Shown one piece after another: positions 1 through 8,505 of a stretch of DNA of 12,846 nt. This DNA is from an uncultured Erysipelotrichaceae bacterium (GTDB lineage: Bacteria; Bacillota_I; Bacilli_A; Erysipelotrichales; Coprobacillaceae), in contig ONFH01000130.1 in NCBI GenBank assembly GCA_900317015.1, positions 1 to 12,846 on the forward strand. The letters are read 5' to 3'. Within the stretch, counting starts at the first letter, position 1, and every line of letters starts with the position of its first letter. Below the pieces are notes generated by a model, which was not told where the DNA came from, did no database searches, and saw nothing but the letters and a program-made list of their open reading frames with translations. Position numbers and translations under genes: made by a program.

Positions 1-427
1 GTCTCTCATGCTTATACATTAATATCTGGTGGCTTCTTATTATGATCCGGAAGACTTTCAGACTTCATTGGTCGTAAGCGCATCTTCCAGATCGGCTTAG
101 GCATCTCATCACTACTTATTGGTTTATCACAAAATGGTGCAATGTTAATTGGATTACGTGCCATTCAGGGCATTGTTTTCGATCGTCTTAGCCCCGGCAA
201 CGGCTGATGGTATTTATGGGGCAAGTGCGGATGAATCTGGAGCGGGCAGTAGCATAACGAATGCGATGCATCAGTTAGGTGGTCCAATCGGTCTCTCAAT
301 CATCTTAAGCTTATCCTTATCCTTGAAAATGCAGGTTGGGATGATGGCTCTCTATTCCATGATCTCGACATTGATCTTGATCGTCGTCATTTTACCAGTG
401 ACGATCTTGAAGGCGAAAAAAGCATAA
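1..427 (+). pseudogene. Decayed 3' part of an MFS (DHA2/EmrB-QacA-type) drug efflux transporter
   Basis: The 5' end lies outside the window. Frame 1 reads YTLISGGFLL, a TGA stop at 43-45, then SGRLSDFIGRKR, which matches the conserved loop 2-3 signature of MFS transporters, and on to GLRAIQGI. The homology then jumps to frame 2 near 168-190 and continues as VLAPATADGIYGAS, SSITNAMHQLGGPIGLSII and a last membrane helix ending in LKAKKA at the TAA of 425-427. In DHA2 transporters the GRxSDxxGRK/RAIQG part belongs to the N-terminal half and the AGAGSSITNAMHQLGG part to the C-terminal half. About 200 intervening residues therefore seem to be missing, and more appear lost before the last helix. 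A nonsense codon, a frameshift and deletions together mean no functional transporter. A separate short gene starting at TTG 149 is unlikely. Confidence 0.8.
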
Positions 428-432
428 AAGAA

Positions 433-463
433 AAAGGTCTCAACTTAGTGAGACCTTTATGCA
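433..463 (-). terminator. Hairpin terminator shared by the convergent MFS remnant and the pduL-like gene
   Basis: AAAGGTCTCA (433-442) pairs perfectly with TGAGACCTTT (449-458) around a 6-nt loop. Read on the minus strand, the stem is followed by TTTTTCTTTT, a good T-run, so it best serves the minus-strand phosphotransacylase gene. On the plus strand it is followed by only a short TTTAT, and there it closes the transporter remnant. Confidence 0.8.
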
Positions 464-470
464 TACTTGC

Positions 471-1031
471 TTATTTAACGATGGTACCTTCTTTTGGTCC
501 GCCAGCTGCATTGCTTTCATCAGTATCGATGTGCATAGCTAATTTATATTTATCGCTGACACGGATGACTGTATCACCGAAAACTAATGAACGACCATTT
601 GTTTCAACGGCAACACTGACGATCTGACCATTTTCTACTCCGAAGTTCTTTGCATCTTCTGGTGTCATATGGATATGACGTTTCGCCGCAATGACGCCTT
701 TTTCAAGTTTCACTTCACCTTTAGGGCCTTTTAAGACACAGCCTGCTGTCCCTTCAAGATCACCTGATTCACGAACTAAAGCTTTTAAGCCTAAAGAACG
801 AGCATCAGTTAAAGAAACTTCAACCTGAGATTCCTTTCTAACAGGTCCAAGAACTGACATAGCTTTTTCACCACGTTCACCAACAACGACAACTTTTTCG
901 TTAGAAGCGAACTGACCTGGCTGTGATAACATTTTCTTAACTGTTAATTCATATCCTTTCCCAAATAATGTTTCTAGATCCTCCTGAGATAAATGCACGT
1001 GGCGTGCAGATGTTTCAACCATAAATTTCAT
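471..1031 (-). CDS. pduL: PduL-type phosphate acyltransferase (phosphotransacylase)
   Basis: The product is 186 aa and covers the two-repeat PTAC fold (PF06130). This family interconverts an acyl-CoA (acetyl- or propionyl-CoA) plus phosphate with the acyl-phosphate and CoA. Visible signatures are SARHVHLS (H11, H13), AAKRHIHMT (H119, H121) and MHIDTDESNAA (H167). These are the histidines expected to bind the two zinc ions. The C-terminal EGTIVK is also typical. I chose ATG 1031 because AAGGAGG lies 9 nt upstream. An upstream in-frame extension to 1088 would cover that SD and add an unrelated leader. The protein starts almost directly at the first catalytic motif, so it lacks the N-terminal encapsulation peptide of microcompartment PduL, and no shell or diol/ethanolamine genes are nearby. 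I infer a cytosolic role in acetate/ATP formation, possibly replacing Pta. The family assignment is firm; the physiological substrate is not. Confidence 0.9.
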   Translation of the reverse strand: MKFMVETSARHVHLSQEDLETLFGKGYELTVKKMLSQPGQFASNEKVVVVGERGEKAMSVLGPVRKESQVEVSLTDARSLGLKALVRESGDLEGTAGCVLKGPKGEVKLEKGVIAAKRHIHMTPEDAKNFGVENGQIVSVAVETNGRSLVFGDTVIRVSDKYKLAMHIDTDESNAAGGPKEGTIVK

Positions 1032-1040
1032 ATTCAATAA

Positions 1041-1048
1041 ACCTCCTT
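1041..1048 (-). promoter_or_regulatory. Shine-Dalgarno site that fixes the pduL start
   Basis: On the minus strand AAGGAGGT (plus-strand ACCTCCTT) stands 9 nt before ATG 1031. It is a near-perfect match to the anti-SD and decides against the longer in-frame start at 1088. Confidence 0.8.
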
Positions 1049-1053
1049 GCTCT

Positions 1054-1082
1054 ATTCTACTCCATTTGTTTGTTAATGAAAA
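1054..1082 (-). promoter_or_regulatory. Possible sigma-A promoter of pduL
   Basis: On the minus strand TTTTCA (1077-1082) and TAGAAT (1054-1059) are separated by exactly 17 nt. The -35 box is a weak match. The predicted start near 1047 would leave the SD at the very 5' end of the mRNA, so the real start may lie further upstream. Confidence 0.3.
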
Positions 1083-1158
1083 GTACAAATGAAAGGGATA
1101 TCACTTGTAGAATAATAAAAAACTATGATTGAATTTTCTCAACAGTTAATAAATTTTC

Positions 1159-1187
1159 TTTACATCAATAACAAAATATTGTATAGT
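1159..1187 (+). promoter_or_regulatory. Sigma-A promoter of the gltBD operon
   Basis: TTTACA (1159-1164) and TATAGT (1182-1187) are separated by 17 nt. Transcription would start near 1194, giving a leader of only about 24 nt, with no room for a riboswitch or attenuator. Control would therefore act at initiation or elsewhere. I could not pick out a convincing operator, and no GltC-like regulator gene is adjacent. Confidence 0.7.
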
Positions 1188-1197
1188 GATTCTACTT

Positions 1198-1205
1198 AAA
1201 GGGGG
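1198..1205 (+). promoter_or_regulatory. gltB ribosome binding site
   Basis: AAAGGGGG ends 12 nt before ATG 1218. This spacing is long and the G-run is not a standard AGGAGG, but no better start exists: residue 15 of this frame is the conserved catalytic cysteine. Confidence 0.55.
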
Positions 1206-1217
1206 TACGTTAACACT

Positions 1218-4200
1218 ATGATTCCAAAATTATATGACAAGTCGTTTGAACATGATAACTGTGGTATTGGTGCCGTTGTAAACATCAAAGGCGTTAAGAC
1301 CCATTATGATGTCGACAACGCATTAAAAATCGTAGAACAGCTCGAACATCGTGCCGGTAAAGATGCACGAGGCGAGACCGGTGATGGTGTCGGTATTTTG
1401 ACACAGGTTCCTTATGCGTTCTTTAAGAAGGTCGTTACGTTTGATCTTCCTAGAGAGGGACATTACGGGGTCGGGATGTTCTTCTTTCCTCAGGATGCAG
1501 TCAAGAGAAGAAGAGCCCAGGCCAGCTTTGAACAGATTATTAGAAAAGAAGGCATGAAATTCTTAGGCTGGAGAGTCGTCGATACAGATGAATCTGTCTT
1601 AGGCTTAAAAGCATTAGAAAAGATGCCATATATTATGCAGGGGTTTGTGAAAAAGCCAGTCGATGTAGATAGCGGAATCGATTTCGATCGTAAACTCTAT
1701 CAGGCAAGACGTCTTTTTGAACATTCCAATGAAGAAACTTATGTATGTTCCTTATCATCAAGAACGATCGTCTATAAAGGAATGTTCTTAGTGAAACAGT
1801 TACGTACATTCTTTAAAGATTTACAGTCAGAGGACTACAAGAGTGCCATTGCCCTTGTGCATTCAAGATTCTCTACGAATACAAATCCATCATGGGAAAG
1901 AGCCCATCCAAACCGTTTGATGGTCCACAATGGTGAAATTAATACCATTAAGGGTAACGCCAATAACATGTTATCGAGAGAAGAAAACATGAAGTGCGAT
2001 ACCTTAGACAATGAAAAAGTCTTCCCAGTTGTCAATGTCAACGGATCTGACTCCGCTATGCTTGATAACACATTGGAATTCTTATACATGAGTGGTATGG
2101 ATTTACCACGTGCTGTTATGATGTGTATCCCAGAACCATGGGAAAACAATCCTAATATGGATAAGAAAAAGAAGGACTTCTATGCCTATAACGCAACCGT
2201 TATGGAACCATGGGATGGTCCAGCATCTATCCTATTTAGTGATGGGGACTTAATGGGGGCCGTTCTTGACCGTAATGGTTTACGTCCATCTCGTTACTAT
2301 ATTACAAAGGATGGTTATTTAGTTTTATCTTCAGAAGTTGGTTCCTTAGAGATCGATCCTAAGGATATTGAAGTCAAGGATCGTTTACGTCCAGGGAAGA
2401 TGCTTCTTGTCGATACGAAGAAAGGCTGCCTCATCAAGGATGAAGAATTAAAGGAAACTTATGCCAGCAAGCATCCTTATGGTGAATGGTTAGATTCTCA
2501 CTTAATGTACTTGAGTGACTTAAAGATCCCTAATGTCAAAGTGGAAACTTACAAAGGGGAAAATCTAGAAGCTTTACAGAGAGCGTTTGGCTACGCTTAT
2601 GAAAACTTAAAGGATTACATTATCCCTACGGCTATGAACGCCAAAGAACCTGTTTATGCAATGGGGAATGATGGACCATTAGCGGTCATGAGTCAGAAAC
2701 ATCAGCCATTATTTAACTACTTCAAGCAGTTATTCGCTCAGGTTACGAACCCACCAATTGACTCCATTCGTGAACAGATCGTCACGAGTACGTCATTGAT
2801 GATCGGGACTGAAGGAAACATTCTGGAAGATTCACCAGATAATACCCATTTATTAAAGATCAAGAATCCAATTTTAACGAATACGGATATCTTAAAATTA
2901 AAGAACTTACATACAAAAGACTTTGAAACCGCAACTGTTTCTATTCTGTACTATAAAAATACATCATTAAAGACCGCCTTGGATCGTCTCTTTAATGAAG
3001 TGGATAAGGCTTATCATAATGGTGCCAACATCATTATCTTAAGTGACCGTGGCGTGGATGAAAACCATTGTGCGATTCCATCATTATTAGCAACCGCTGC
3101 TGTCAACTCATACTTAGTTAAGACAAAGAAACGTATGAAGTTAGCCTTAGTCATCGAATCAGGTGAACCACGTGAAGTGCATCACTTTGCCACATTACTT
3201 GGTTATGGGGCTAGTGCTGTCAATGGTTACTTAGTTCAGGATACGATCCATGAATTAGTCGAAGATGGCTTAATTGAAAAAGATTACTATGCCGCTGTCG
3301 AAGACTTTAACCATGCTATTTTATCAGGCATCGTTAAGATCGCCTCTAAGATGGGGATCTCTACGATCCAGTCATATCGTGGTTCTCAGAACTTCGAAGC
3401 CATTGGTATCTCTAAAGAAGTCATCGATGCTTACTTCCCTAAGACAGTCTCTAGAATCGATGGGATCACTTTGGCTGACATTGAGCAGCAGGTCAATGAG
3501 TTACATAACTCAGCCTTCGATCCATTCGGCTATGATGTCAATATGACTTTGGATTCTGGTGGATTCCATAAGGAAAGAAGTCATAAGGAACAGCACTTAT
3601 ATAATCCAAATACGATCCACTTATTACAGACAGCGGTTCGTAATGGGGATTATGCAACATATAAGAAATTTACGGATACGATCACTGAAGAAGAAAAAGG
3701 CATCAATATCCGTGGCTGCTTAGATTTTGATTATACAAAACGTAAGCCAATCGATATTAATGAAGTGGAACCAGTGGAAAGCATCGTGAAACGTTTCAAG
3801 ACTGGCGCTATGAGTTATGGTGCCTTATCTAAGGAAGTTCACGAAGCGATGGCCATTGCCATGAACCGATTAGGCGGTAAGTCTAACTGTGGTGAAGGTG
3901 GCGAAGATTCTGAACGTTTCGGTACTGAAACAAACTCTGCCATCAAGCAGGTCGCTTCTGGTCGTTTTGGTGTCACTAGTGAATACTTATGTTCTGGTAA
4001 TGAGATTCAGATCAAGATGGCCCAGGGTGCTAAACCAGGTGAAGGTGGTCAGCTGCCAGCTCAGAAGGTTTATCCTTGGGTTGCGAAAACTAGACATTCT
4101 ACGCCAGGTGTCTCACTGATCTCACCACCACCACATCATGATATCTACTCCATTGAAGACTTAGCGCAGTTGATCTATGACTTAAAGAATGCCAATAAAG

Positions 4201-5708
4201 ATGCACGTATCTCTGTTAAGCTTGTTTCTGAAGCAGGTGTTGGTACTGTTGCATCTGGGGTTGCCAAAGCCGGTGCTCAGGTCATCTTAATCTCTGGTTT
4301 TGATGGCGGGACTGGGGCTGCGCCAGCCAACTCATTATACAATGCCGGTCTCCCTTGGGAATTAGGCTTATCAGAAGCCCATCAGACTTTGATCATGAAT
4401 GAATTACGTGATCGTGTCGTTATTGAAACTGATGGTAAGTTAATGACAGGTCGTGACGTTGCCATGGCTTGCTTACTTGGGGCTGAAGAATTTGGTTTCG
4501 GTACAGCTTCCTTAATTTCTATGGGCTGTGTCATGATGCGTGTATGTAACCAGGATACTTGTCCAGTTGGGGTCTGTACGCAGAATCCAATCTTACGTAA
4601 GAGATTTGCCGGTAAGCCAGAACATCTTGAAAACTTCATGCGCTTTACGGCTCAGGAATTACGTGAATATATGGCTAAGTTAGGCTTCAAGACCGTCAGT
4701 GAAATGGTTGGTCATGCCGACTTATTAAAGGAAACAAAGATCGGTAATGGTTATCATATGGACTTAAGTGCCATTGTTGATGATACTTATGCCAATGAAG
4801 AAGCCCATTGCTTCAATCCAAAGCATGTCTATAACTTCCACTTAGACAAGGTTAAAGATAATGAATTATTACCATTATTAAAGAACTATGAAAAGAATAA
4901 GAAACCATTAGAAAAGGATATTGAAGTCTCTAATATCAACAGAGCCTTCGGTACAATGTTTGGTTCTTATATCACAAAGAAGTATAACAATACTTTAAAG
5001 GATGATACATTTGTGATCCATGCTTATGGTGCTGGTGGTCAGTCCTTCGGGGCTTTCATTCCTAAAGGCTTAACACTGGAATTAACAGGTGATTCAAACG
5101 ACTACTTAGGAAAAGGTTTATCTGGTGGTAAGATCATCGTTAAAGTGCCAGAAGAAGCCACATTTGAAGCTGATAAAAATATCATCATCGGTAACGTCGC
5201 TTTATATGGTGCCACAAGTGGTGAAGTCTATGTCAATGGGGTTGCTGGTGAACGTTTCTGTGTTCGTAACTCAGGTGCCAAAGCCGTCGTTGAAGGCGTT
5301 GGTGACCATGCCCTTGAATATATGACTGGTGGGATCTGTGTCATCTTAGGTGAAACAGGACGTAACGTCGCCGCTGGTATGAGTGGCGGGATCGCCTACA
5401 TCTATGATCCAGATAACACATTATATGAAAGAATCAATTCTGCCTTAGTTGAATATACAGAAGTTTCTTCTAAACATGATAAAGAGATCTTAAAAGATCT
5501 GATCACAAAGCATTACAAATATACAAACAGTAAGAAGGCTGAATTCTTACTTAATGACTTTGATGAAAGTGTCAAGTACTTTAAGAAGATCGTTCCAACG
5601 ACTTACCAGAAGATGATCGACTTAATTGCCCACTTCGAATCACAGGGCTTAAGTGAAGAAGAAGCAAAAGTAGAAGCTTTCAATACTGCAATGAAGAAAG
5701 GAGCTTAA
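1218..5708 (+). CDS. gltB: Glutamate synthase (NADPH) large subunit
   Basis: The product is 1496 aa, full length for bacterial GOGAT alpha subunits. It takes the amide nitrogen of glutamine and passes ammonia through a tunnel to 2-oxoglutarate, giving two glutamates. An N-terminal class II amidotransferase domain (about 15-430) begins HDNCGIG; C15 is the expected nucleophile after loss of a 14-residue propeptide. HSRFSTNTNPSW and HNGEINTIKGN are the matching glutaminase motifs. Central and FMN-binding synthase domains follow, with the stretches FKTGAMSYGALS, GEGGEDS and KPGEGGQLP. The [3Fe-4S] cysteines C1104, C1110 and C1115 sit in a CxxxxxCxxxxC pattern. The C-terminal beta-helix shows GxGxG-type repeats (GAGGQSFGAF, GKGLSGGKI, NVALYGATSGEVYVNG). 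It is the first gene of an operon with gltD, 4 nt downstream. No lesions are seen. Confidence 0.98.
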   Translation: MIPKLYDKSFEHDNCGIGAVVNIKGVKTHYDVDNALKIVEQLEHRAGKDARGETGDGVGILTQVPYAFFKKVVTFDLPREGHYGVGMFFFPQDAVKRRRAQASFEQIIRKEGMKFLGWRVVDTDESVLGLKALEKMPYIMQGFVKKPVDVDSGIDFDRKLYQARRLFEHSNEETYVCSLSSRTIVYKGMFLVKQLRTFFKDLQSEDYKSAIALVHSRFSTNTNPSWERAHPNRLMVHNGEINTIKGNANNMLSREENMKCDTLDNEKVFPVVNVNGSDSAMLDNTLEFLYMSGMDLPRAVMMCIPEPWENNPNMDKKKKDFYAYNATVMEPWDGPASILFSDGDLMGAVLDRNGLRPSRYYITKDGYLVLSSEVGSLEIDPKDIEVKDRLRPGKMLLVDTKKGCLIKDEELKETYASKHPYGEWLDSHLMYLSDLKIPNVKVETYKGENLEALQRAFGYAYENLKDYIIPTAMNAKEPVYAMGNDGPLAVMSQKHQPLFNYFKQLFAQVTNPPIDSIREQIVTSTSLMIGTEGNILEDSPDNTHLLKIKNPILTNTDILKLKNLHTKDFETATVSILYYKNTSLKTALDRLFNEVDKAYHNGANIIILSDRGVDENHCAIPSLLATAAVNSYLVKTKKRMKLALVIESGEPREVHHFATLLGYGASAVNGYLVQDTIHELVEDGLIEKDYYAAVEDFNHAILSGIVKIASKMGISTIQSYRGSQNFEAIGISKEVIDAYFPKTVSRIDGITLADIEQQVNELHNSAFDPFGYDVNMTLDSGGFHKERSHKEQHLYNPNTIHLLQTAVRNGDYATYKKFTDTITEEEKGINIRGCLDFDYTKRKPIDINEVEPVESIVKRFKTGAMSYGALSKEVHEAMAIAMNRLGGKSNCGEGGEDSERFGTETNSAIKQVASGRFGVTSEYLCSGNEIQIKMAQGAKPGEGGQLPAQKVYPWVAKTRHSTPGVSLISPPPHHDIYSIEDLAQLIYDLKNANKDARISVKLVSEAGVGTVASGVAKAGAQVILISGFDGGTGAAPANSLYNAGLPWELGLSEAHQTLIMNELRDRVVIETDGKLMTGRDVAMACLLGAEEFGFGTASLISMGCVMMRVCNQDTCPVGVCTQNPILRKRFAGKPEHLENFMRFTAQELREYMAKLGFKTVSEMVGHADLLKETKIGNGYHMDLSAIVDDTYANEEAHCFNPKHVYNFHLDKVKDNELLPLLKNYEKNKKPLEKDIEVSNINRAFGTMFGSYITKKYNNTLKDDTFVIHAYGAGGQSFGAFIPKGLTLELTGDSNDYLGKGLSGGKIIVKVPEEATFEADKNIIIGNVALYGATSGEVYVNGVAGERFCVRNSGAKAVVEGVGDHALEYMTGGICVILGETGRNVAAGMSGGIAYIYDPDNTLYERINSALVEYTEVSSKHDKEILKDLITKHYKYTNSKKAEFLLNDFDESVKYFKKIVPTTYQKMIDLIAHFESQGLSEEEAKVEAFNTAMKKGA

Positions 5709-5712
5709 GAAG

Positions 5713-7194
5713 ATGGGTAAAAAAACAGGATTCTTAGATTATGAAAGAAAAACCTCAAAGGCACTGCCTTGTGAGGAACGTATTAAAAACTTCGATGAAT
5801 TCCATATTCGTCTTTCTAAAGCTGAACAGCAGAAGCAGGGTGCTCGCTGTATGGACTGTGGGGTTCCTTTCTGTCAGTACGGCCAGAAGATCAAAGGTAT
5901 GTATTCTGGCTGTCCTTTGAATAACTTGATTCCAGAATGGAATGATCTTGTTTACCAGGGACATTATGACTATGCTTATAAACGTTTGATCATGACCAAT
6001 AACTTCCCAGAATTTACATCACGTGTTTGTCCAGCTTTATGTGAAAAGGCATGTACATGTGGTTTGAACGGGGATCCAGTGACTGTTCATGAAAATGAAT
6101 ATGCGATCATTGAAAATGCCTTTGATCACAATCTTTGTGAACCAACACCACCACAGGTGAGAGTTGGGAAGAAGATCGCCATCATTGGTTCTGGCCCATC
6201 TGGTTTAGCTGCCGCTGATACCTTGAATCAGCGTGGCTATGAATGTCATGTCTATGAACGTGATGATCGTATTGGTGGATTGCTCATGTATGGTATTCCA
6301 AACATGAAGATTGAAAAACAGATCATTGATCGTCGTGTCTTCAAGATGAAAGCAGAAGGCGTGAAGTTCTTTACAAATTCTAATATTGAAACAAAACGAC
6401 AGGCAAAGGCTTTGTTAAAAGACTACGATGCAGTCATCTTAGCCGTTGGTGCAAAGCAGCCTCGTGATATTAAAGTTGAAGGTCGTGAAGCACCTAATAT
6501 CTACTTTGCGGTCGATTATTTAACACAGGTGACAAAGTCATTATTAAATAGTGATTTCAAAGATGGGAAATATCCAAAGGGTAAGAACGTCTTAGTCATC
6601 GGTGGTGGTGATACAGGGAATGACTGTGTTGGTACATCTATTCGTTTAGGTGCTAAGAGTGTGACTCAGTTAGAAATGATGGATGAACCACCTCTCACGC
6701 GTGCACCTAATAACCCTTGGCCAGAATGGCCATTAGTCAAGAAAACTGACTATGGTCAGGAAGAAGCAATCAATCAGTTTGGTCATGATCCACGTATCTA
6801 TGATTCAACAGTCAAAAAATTCATCTTAGATGATAAGGGGGCTGTGAAAGCTGCAGTGATCGTGAAACTGAAATGGGAAATGAAAGATGGCAGAAGAACA
6901 ATGTCAGAAATTCCTGGTTCAGAACAGACGATTCCATGTGATTTAGTCTTAATCGCCGCTGGTTTCGTTGGTGCTCAGCTTCCAGTTATGAAAGCCTTCG
7001 GTGTGAAACTTGATGGTAGAAATACTGTCGAAAGTGGTGAAAACGATCATCACACAAATATCGAACACCTCTATTCAGCAGGTGACTGCCGTCGTGGTCA
7101 GTCATTAGTTGTCTGGGCGATTCGTGAAGGTCGTGACGTCGCAGCTGCCGTAGACTTTGATTTAATGGGTTATACTCCATTACAATCTCTATAA
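5713..7194 (+). CDS. gltD: Glutamate synthase (NADPH) small subunit
   Basis: The product is 493 aa, the usual length for GOGAT beta. It oxidises NADPH on FAD and feeds electrons through iron-sulfur clusters to the large subunit's FMN. The N-terminal cysteine-rich region (C46, C49, C54, C67 and C106, C110, C114, C116) matches the two [4Fe-4S] sites, with signatures CMDCGVPFC and CPALCEKACTCG. An FAD-binding Rossmann motif IIGSGPSGLAAADTL lies at about 157-171 and an NADPH-binding motif VIGGGDTGNDC near 295-305. The C-terminal YSAGDCRRGQSLVVWAIREGR is the conserved second FAD contact. The SD AAAGGAG lies inside the 3' end of gltB, and ATG 5713 follows its stop by 4 nt, so the two are translationally close. 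The same fold occurs in other NADPH-dependent oxidoreductases, but the gltB pairing makes the identity secure. Confidence 0.97.
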   Translation: MGKKTGFLDYERKTSKALPCEERIKNFDEFHIRLSKAEQQKQGARCMDCGVPFCQYGQKIKGMYSGCPLNNLIPEWNDLVYQGHYDYAYKRLIMTNNFPEFTSRVCPALCEKACTCGLNGDPVTVHENEYAIIENAFDHNLCEPTPPQVRVGKKIAIIGSGPSGLAAADTLNQRGYECHVYERDDRIGGLLMYGIPNMKIEKQIIDRRVFKMKAEGVKFFTNSNIETKRQAKALLKDYDAVILAVGAKQPRDIKVEGREAPNIYFAVDYLTQVTKSLLNSDFKDGKYPKGKNVLVIGGGDTGNDCVGTSIRLGAKSVTQLEMMDEPPLTRAPNNPWPEWPLVKKTDYGQEEAINQFGHDPRIYDSTVKKFILDDKGAVKAAVIVKLKWEMKDGRRTMSEIPGSEQTIPCDLVLIAAGFVGAQLPVMKAFGVKLDGRNTVESGENDHHTNIEHLYSAGDCRRGQSLVVWAIREGRDVAAAVDFDLMGYTPLQSL

Positions 7195-7201
7195 TGAATA
7201 C

Positions 7202-7231
7202 AAGGACTTGGCTTAGGCTAGGTCCTTTTTT
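7202..7231 (+). terminator. gltBD operon terminator
   Basis: AAGGACTTGG (7202-7211) pairs with CTAGGTCCTT (7218-7227), with two G-T wobbles and a 6-nt loop. It runs into a six-T tract (7226-7231), 8 nt after the gltD stop. Confidence 0.85.
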
Positions 7232-7252
7232 ATTGGAATGAGGGACAAAATA

Positions 7253-7281
7253 TTGTATGACTATGTTTTCTCACGTATGAT
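7253..7281 (+). promoter_or_regulatory. Sigma-A promoter of the HTH-DprA gene
   Basis: TTGTAT (7253-7258) and TATGAT (7276-7281) are separated by 17 nt. The predicted start lies near 7288, just before the SD GAGGGTGA (7289-7296). The gene is therefore its own unit rather than an extension of gltBD. Confidence 0.6.
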
Positions 7282-7301
7282 GAAGATAGAGGGTGAGAGT
7301 T

Positions 7302-8411
7302 ATGGAGAGACAAGGTGGACAAATGAAAAATGACATTTTAAGTGGGCAAGAAGCATCAAGCTATTTAGGTATTACAAAACAGTATTTGAATAAGCTTGTG
7401 TATGATCATGCCATCATACCAGTGAAGAAATCACAATCAGAATTATTCTTTAATAAAGCTGACCTTGAAGAGTTCAACTTCAAACATTATAAGAATGAAT
7501 CATTCGATATTAATAATACGTTTGTCAGAGATGTTATTCTTTACTATACCCTTCAGCAATGTTTCAATGGCAATGATAAGCGAACTTGTCAGTTTATAGA
7601 TTTGTTAAAAAAGGAATATGACTTTGATAAACACGCTGGCTTAATAAACAATATTCCTGTTCTTTCCCATGTGCTCAATATTTCTGAGAAGGCATTTTAT
7701 GAGACCTATCTGATGGTCAAGTACTCCTTTATGTCACTGCCTGCAGATGTGATTTTAGTGAAGAAAGGTGATCTTAACTATCCTAGACTTTTGACGTTAA
7801 CTAGTGCTGCCCCACCTTATCTTTTTTGTCGGGGCGATCTCGCTATGCTTAATGAAAGATTAGTCTGTGTGGTGGGAAGCAGAAAGGCATCAAAAGAGGC
7901 AATGATGAAAACAAGACAGCTTGTACAAAAGCTAGTTTCTAGAAATGTAGTCGTTGTGGCTGGACTTGCGAAAGGGATTGATACAATGGCGCATATGACA
8001 GCTTTAGAAAATCAAGGAAAAACCATTGCAGTGATCGGCACGCCAATTAATCAGTATTATCCAAAGGAAAATAAAAACTTACAAAATGAGATTGTGAAAA
8101 GGGGACTGGTAGTCTCTCAGTTTCCGCCTTGTAACAAAGTACAGAGATGGAACTTCCCTATGCGTAATGGGGTGATGAGTGGTTTATCGATTGCTTCAAT
8201 TATTATGGAAGCAGGTGAAAAAAGTGGTACTTTAAAGCATGTGGATTATGCGTTAAAACAAGGGAGAAATGTGTATATTCCTACATCACTTCTTCATGAT
8301 CCACAACTAAAATGGCCATACAATTATGTTAAAAAAGGAGCACGTACATTTGCGAGCTGGTTTGATCTTGCGCAATTACTTGATCATAATAATGTGTTTC
8401 TTGACGTTTAA
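7302..8411 (+). CDS. DprA/Smf-fold DNA-processing-like protein with N-terminal helix-turn-helix
   Basis: The product is 369 aa from ATG 7302, which has GGTGA 5 nt upstream. GTG 7293 and ATG 7323 (AAGGTGG 4 nt upstream) are alternatives. Residues about 10-55 (LSGQEASSYLGITKQYLNKL... to KADLEEF) look like an excisionase/MerR-type HTH. A mostly helical stretch of about 100 residues follows. From about 155 the Rossmann-like DprA domain appears: YPRLL, VVGSRKAS (192-197), VVAGLAKGIDTMAHMTAL (from about 219), YYPKENKNL, NFPMRNGVMSGLS (284-296) and EAGEKSGTLKH. DprA binds single-stranded DNA and loads RecA in transformation. Typical DprA has SAM-like or winged-helix flanking domains, not an N-terminal HTH_17. 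The usual FPxRNR motif is RNG here (R to G at 290), so it may be a divergent paralogue. No com, topA or rnhB gene is adjacent. I cannot say whether it acts in competence, mobile-element biology or defence. Confidence 0.8.
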   Translation: MERQGGQMKNDILSGQEASSYLGITKQYLNKLVYDHAIIPVKKSQSELFFNKADLEEFNFKHYKNESFDINNTFVRDVILYYTLQQCFNGNDKRTCQFIDLLKKEYDFDKHAGLINNIPVLSHVLNISEKAFYETYLMVKYSFMSLPADVILVKKGDLNYPRLLTLTSAAPPYLFCRGDLAMLNERLVCVVGSRKASKEAMMKTRQLVQKLVSRNVVVVAGLAKGIDTMAHMTALENQGKTIAVIGTPINQYYPKENKNLQNEIVKRGLVVSQFPPCNKVQRWNFPMRNGVMSGLSIASIIMEAGEKSGTLKHVDYALKQGRNVYIPTSLLHDPQLKWPYNYVKKGARTFASWFDLAQLLDHNNVFLDV

Positions 8412-8505
8412 AAGAAAATCGATCTTCTTTTCAGGTATAAAGAGAGAATTACTTACGTTGAGATAATAGATTAATCATTGATTTTTATTAAGTGAGGTGA
8501 CATAA

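Noticed and set aside
1835..2149. Minus-strand frame inside gltB, and similar frames at 4382-4639, 5755-5964 and 6986-7180
   Set aside because: These are shadows of strongly conserved gltB/gltD coding sequence. None has an SD or recognisable content.
8410..8431. Hairpin AAAAGAA/TTCTTTT right at the stop of the DprA-like gene as a terminator
   Set aside because: The stem is almost all A-T with no GC core and no T-run beyond it, so it is too weak to call.
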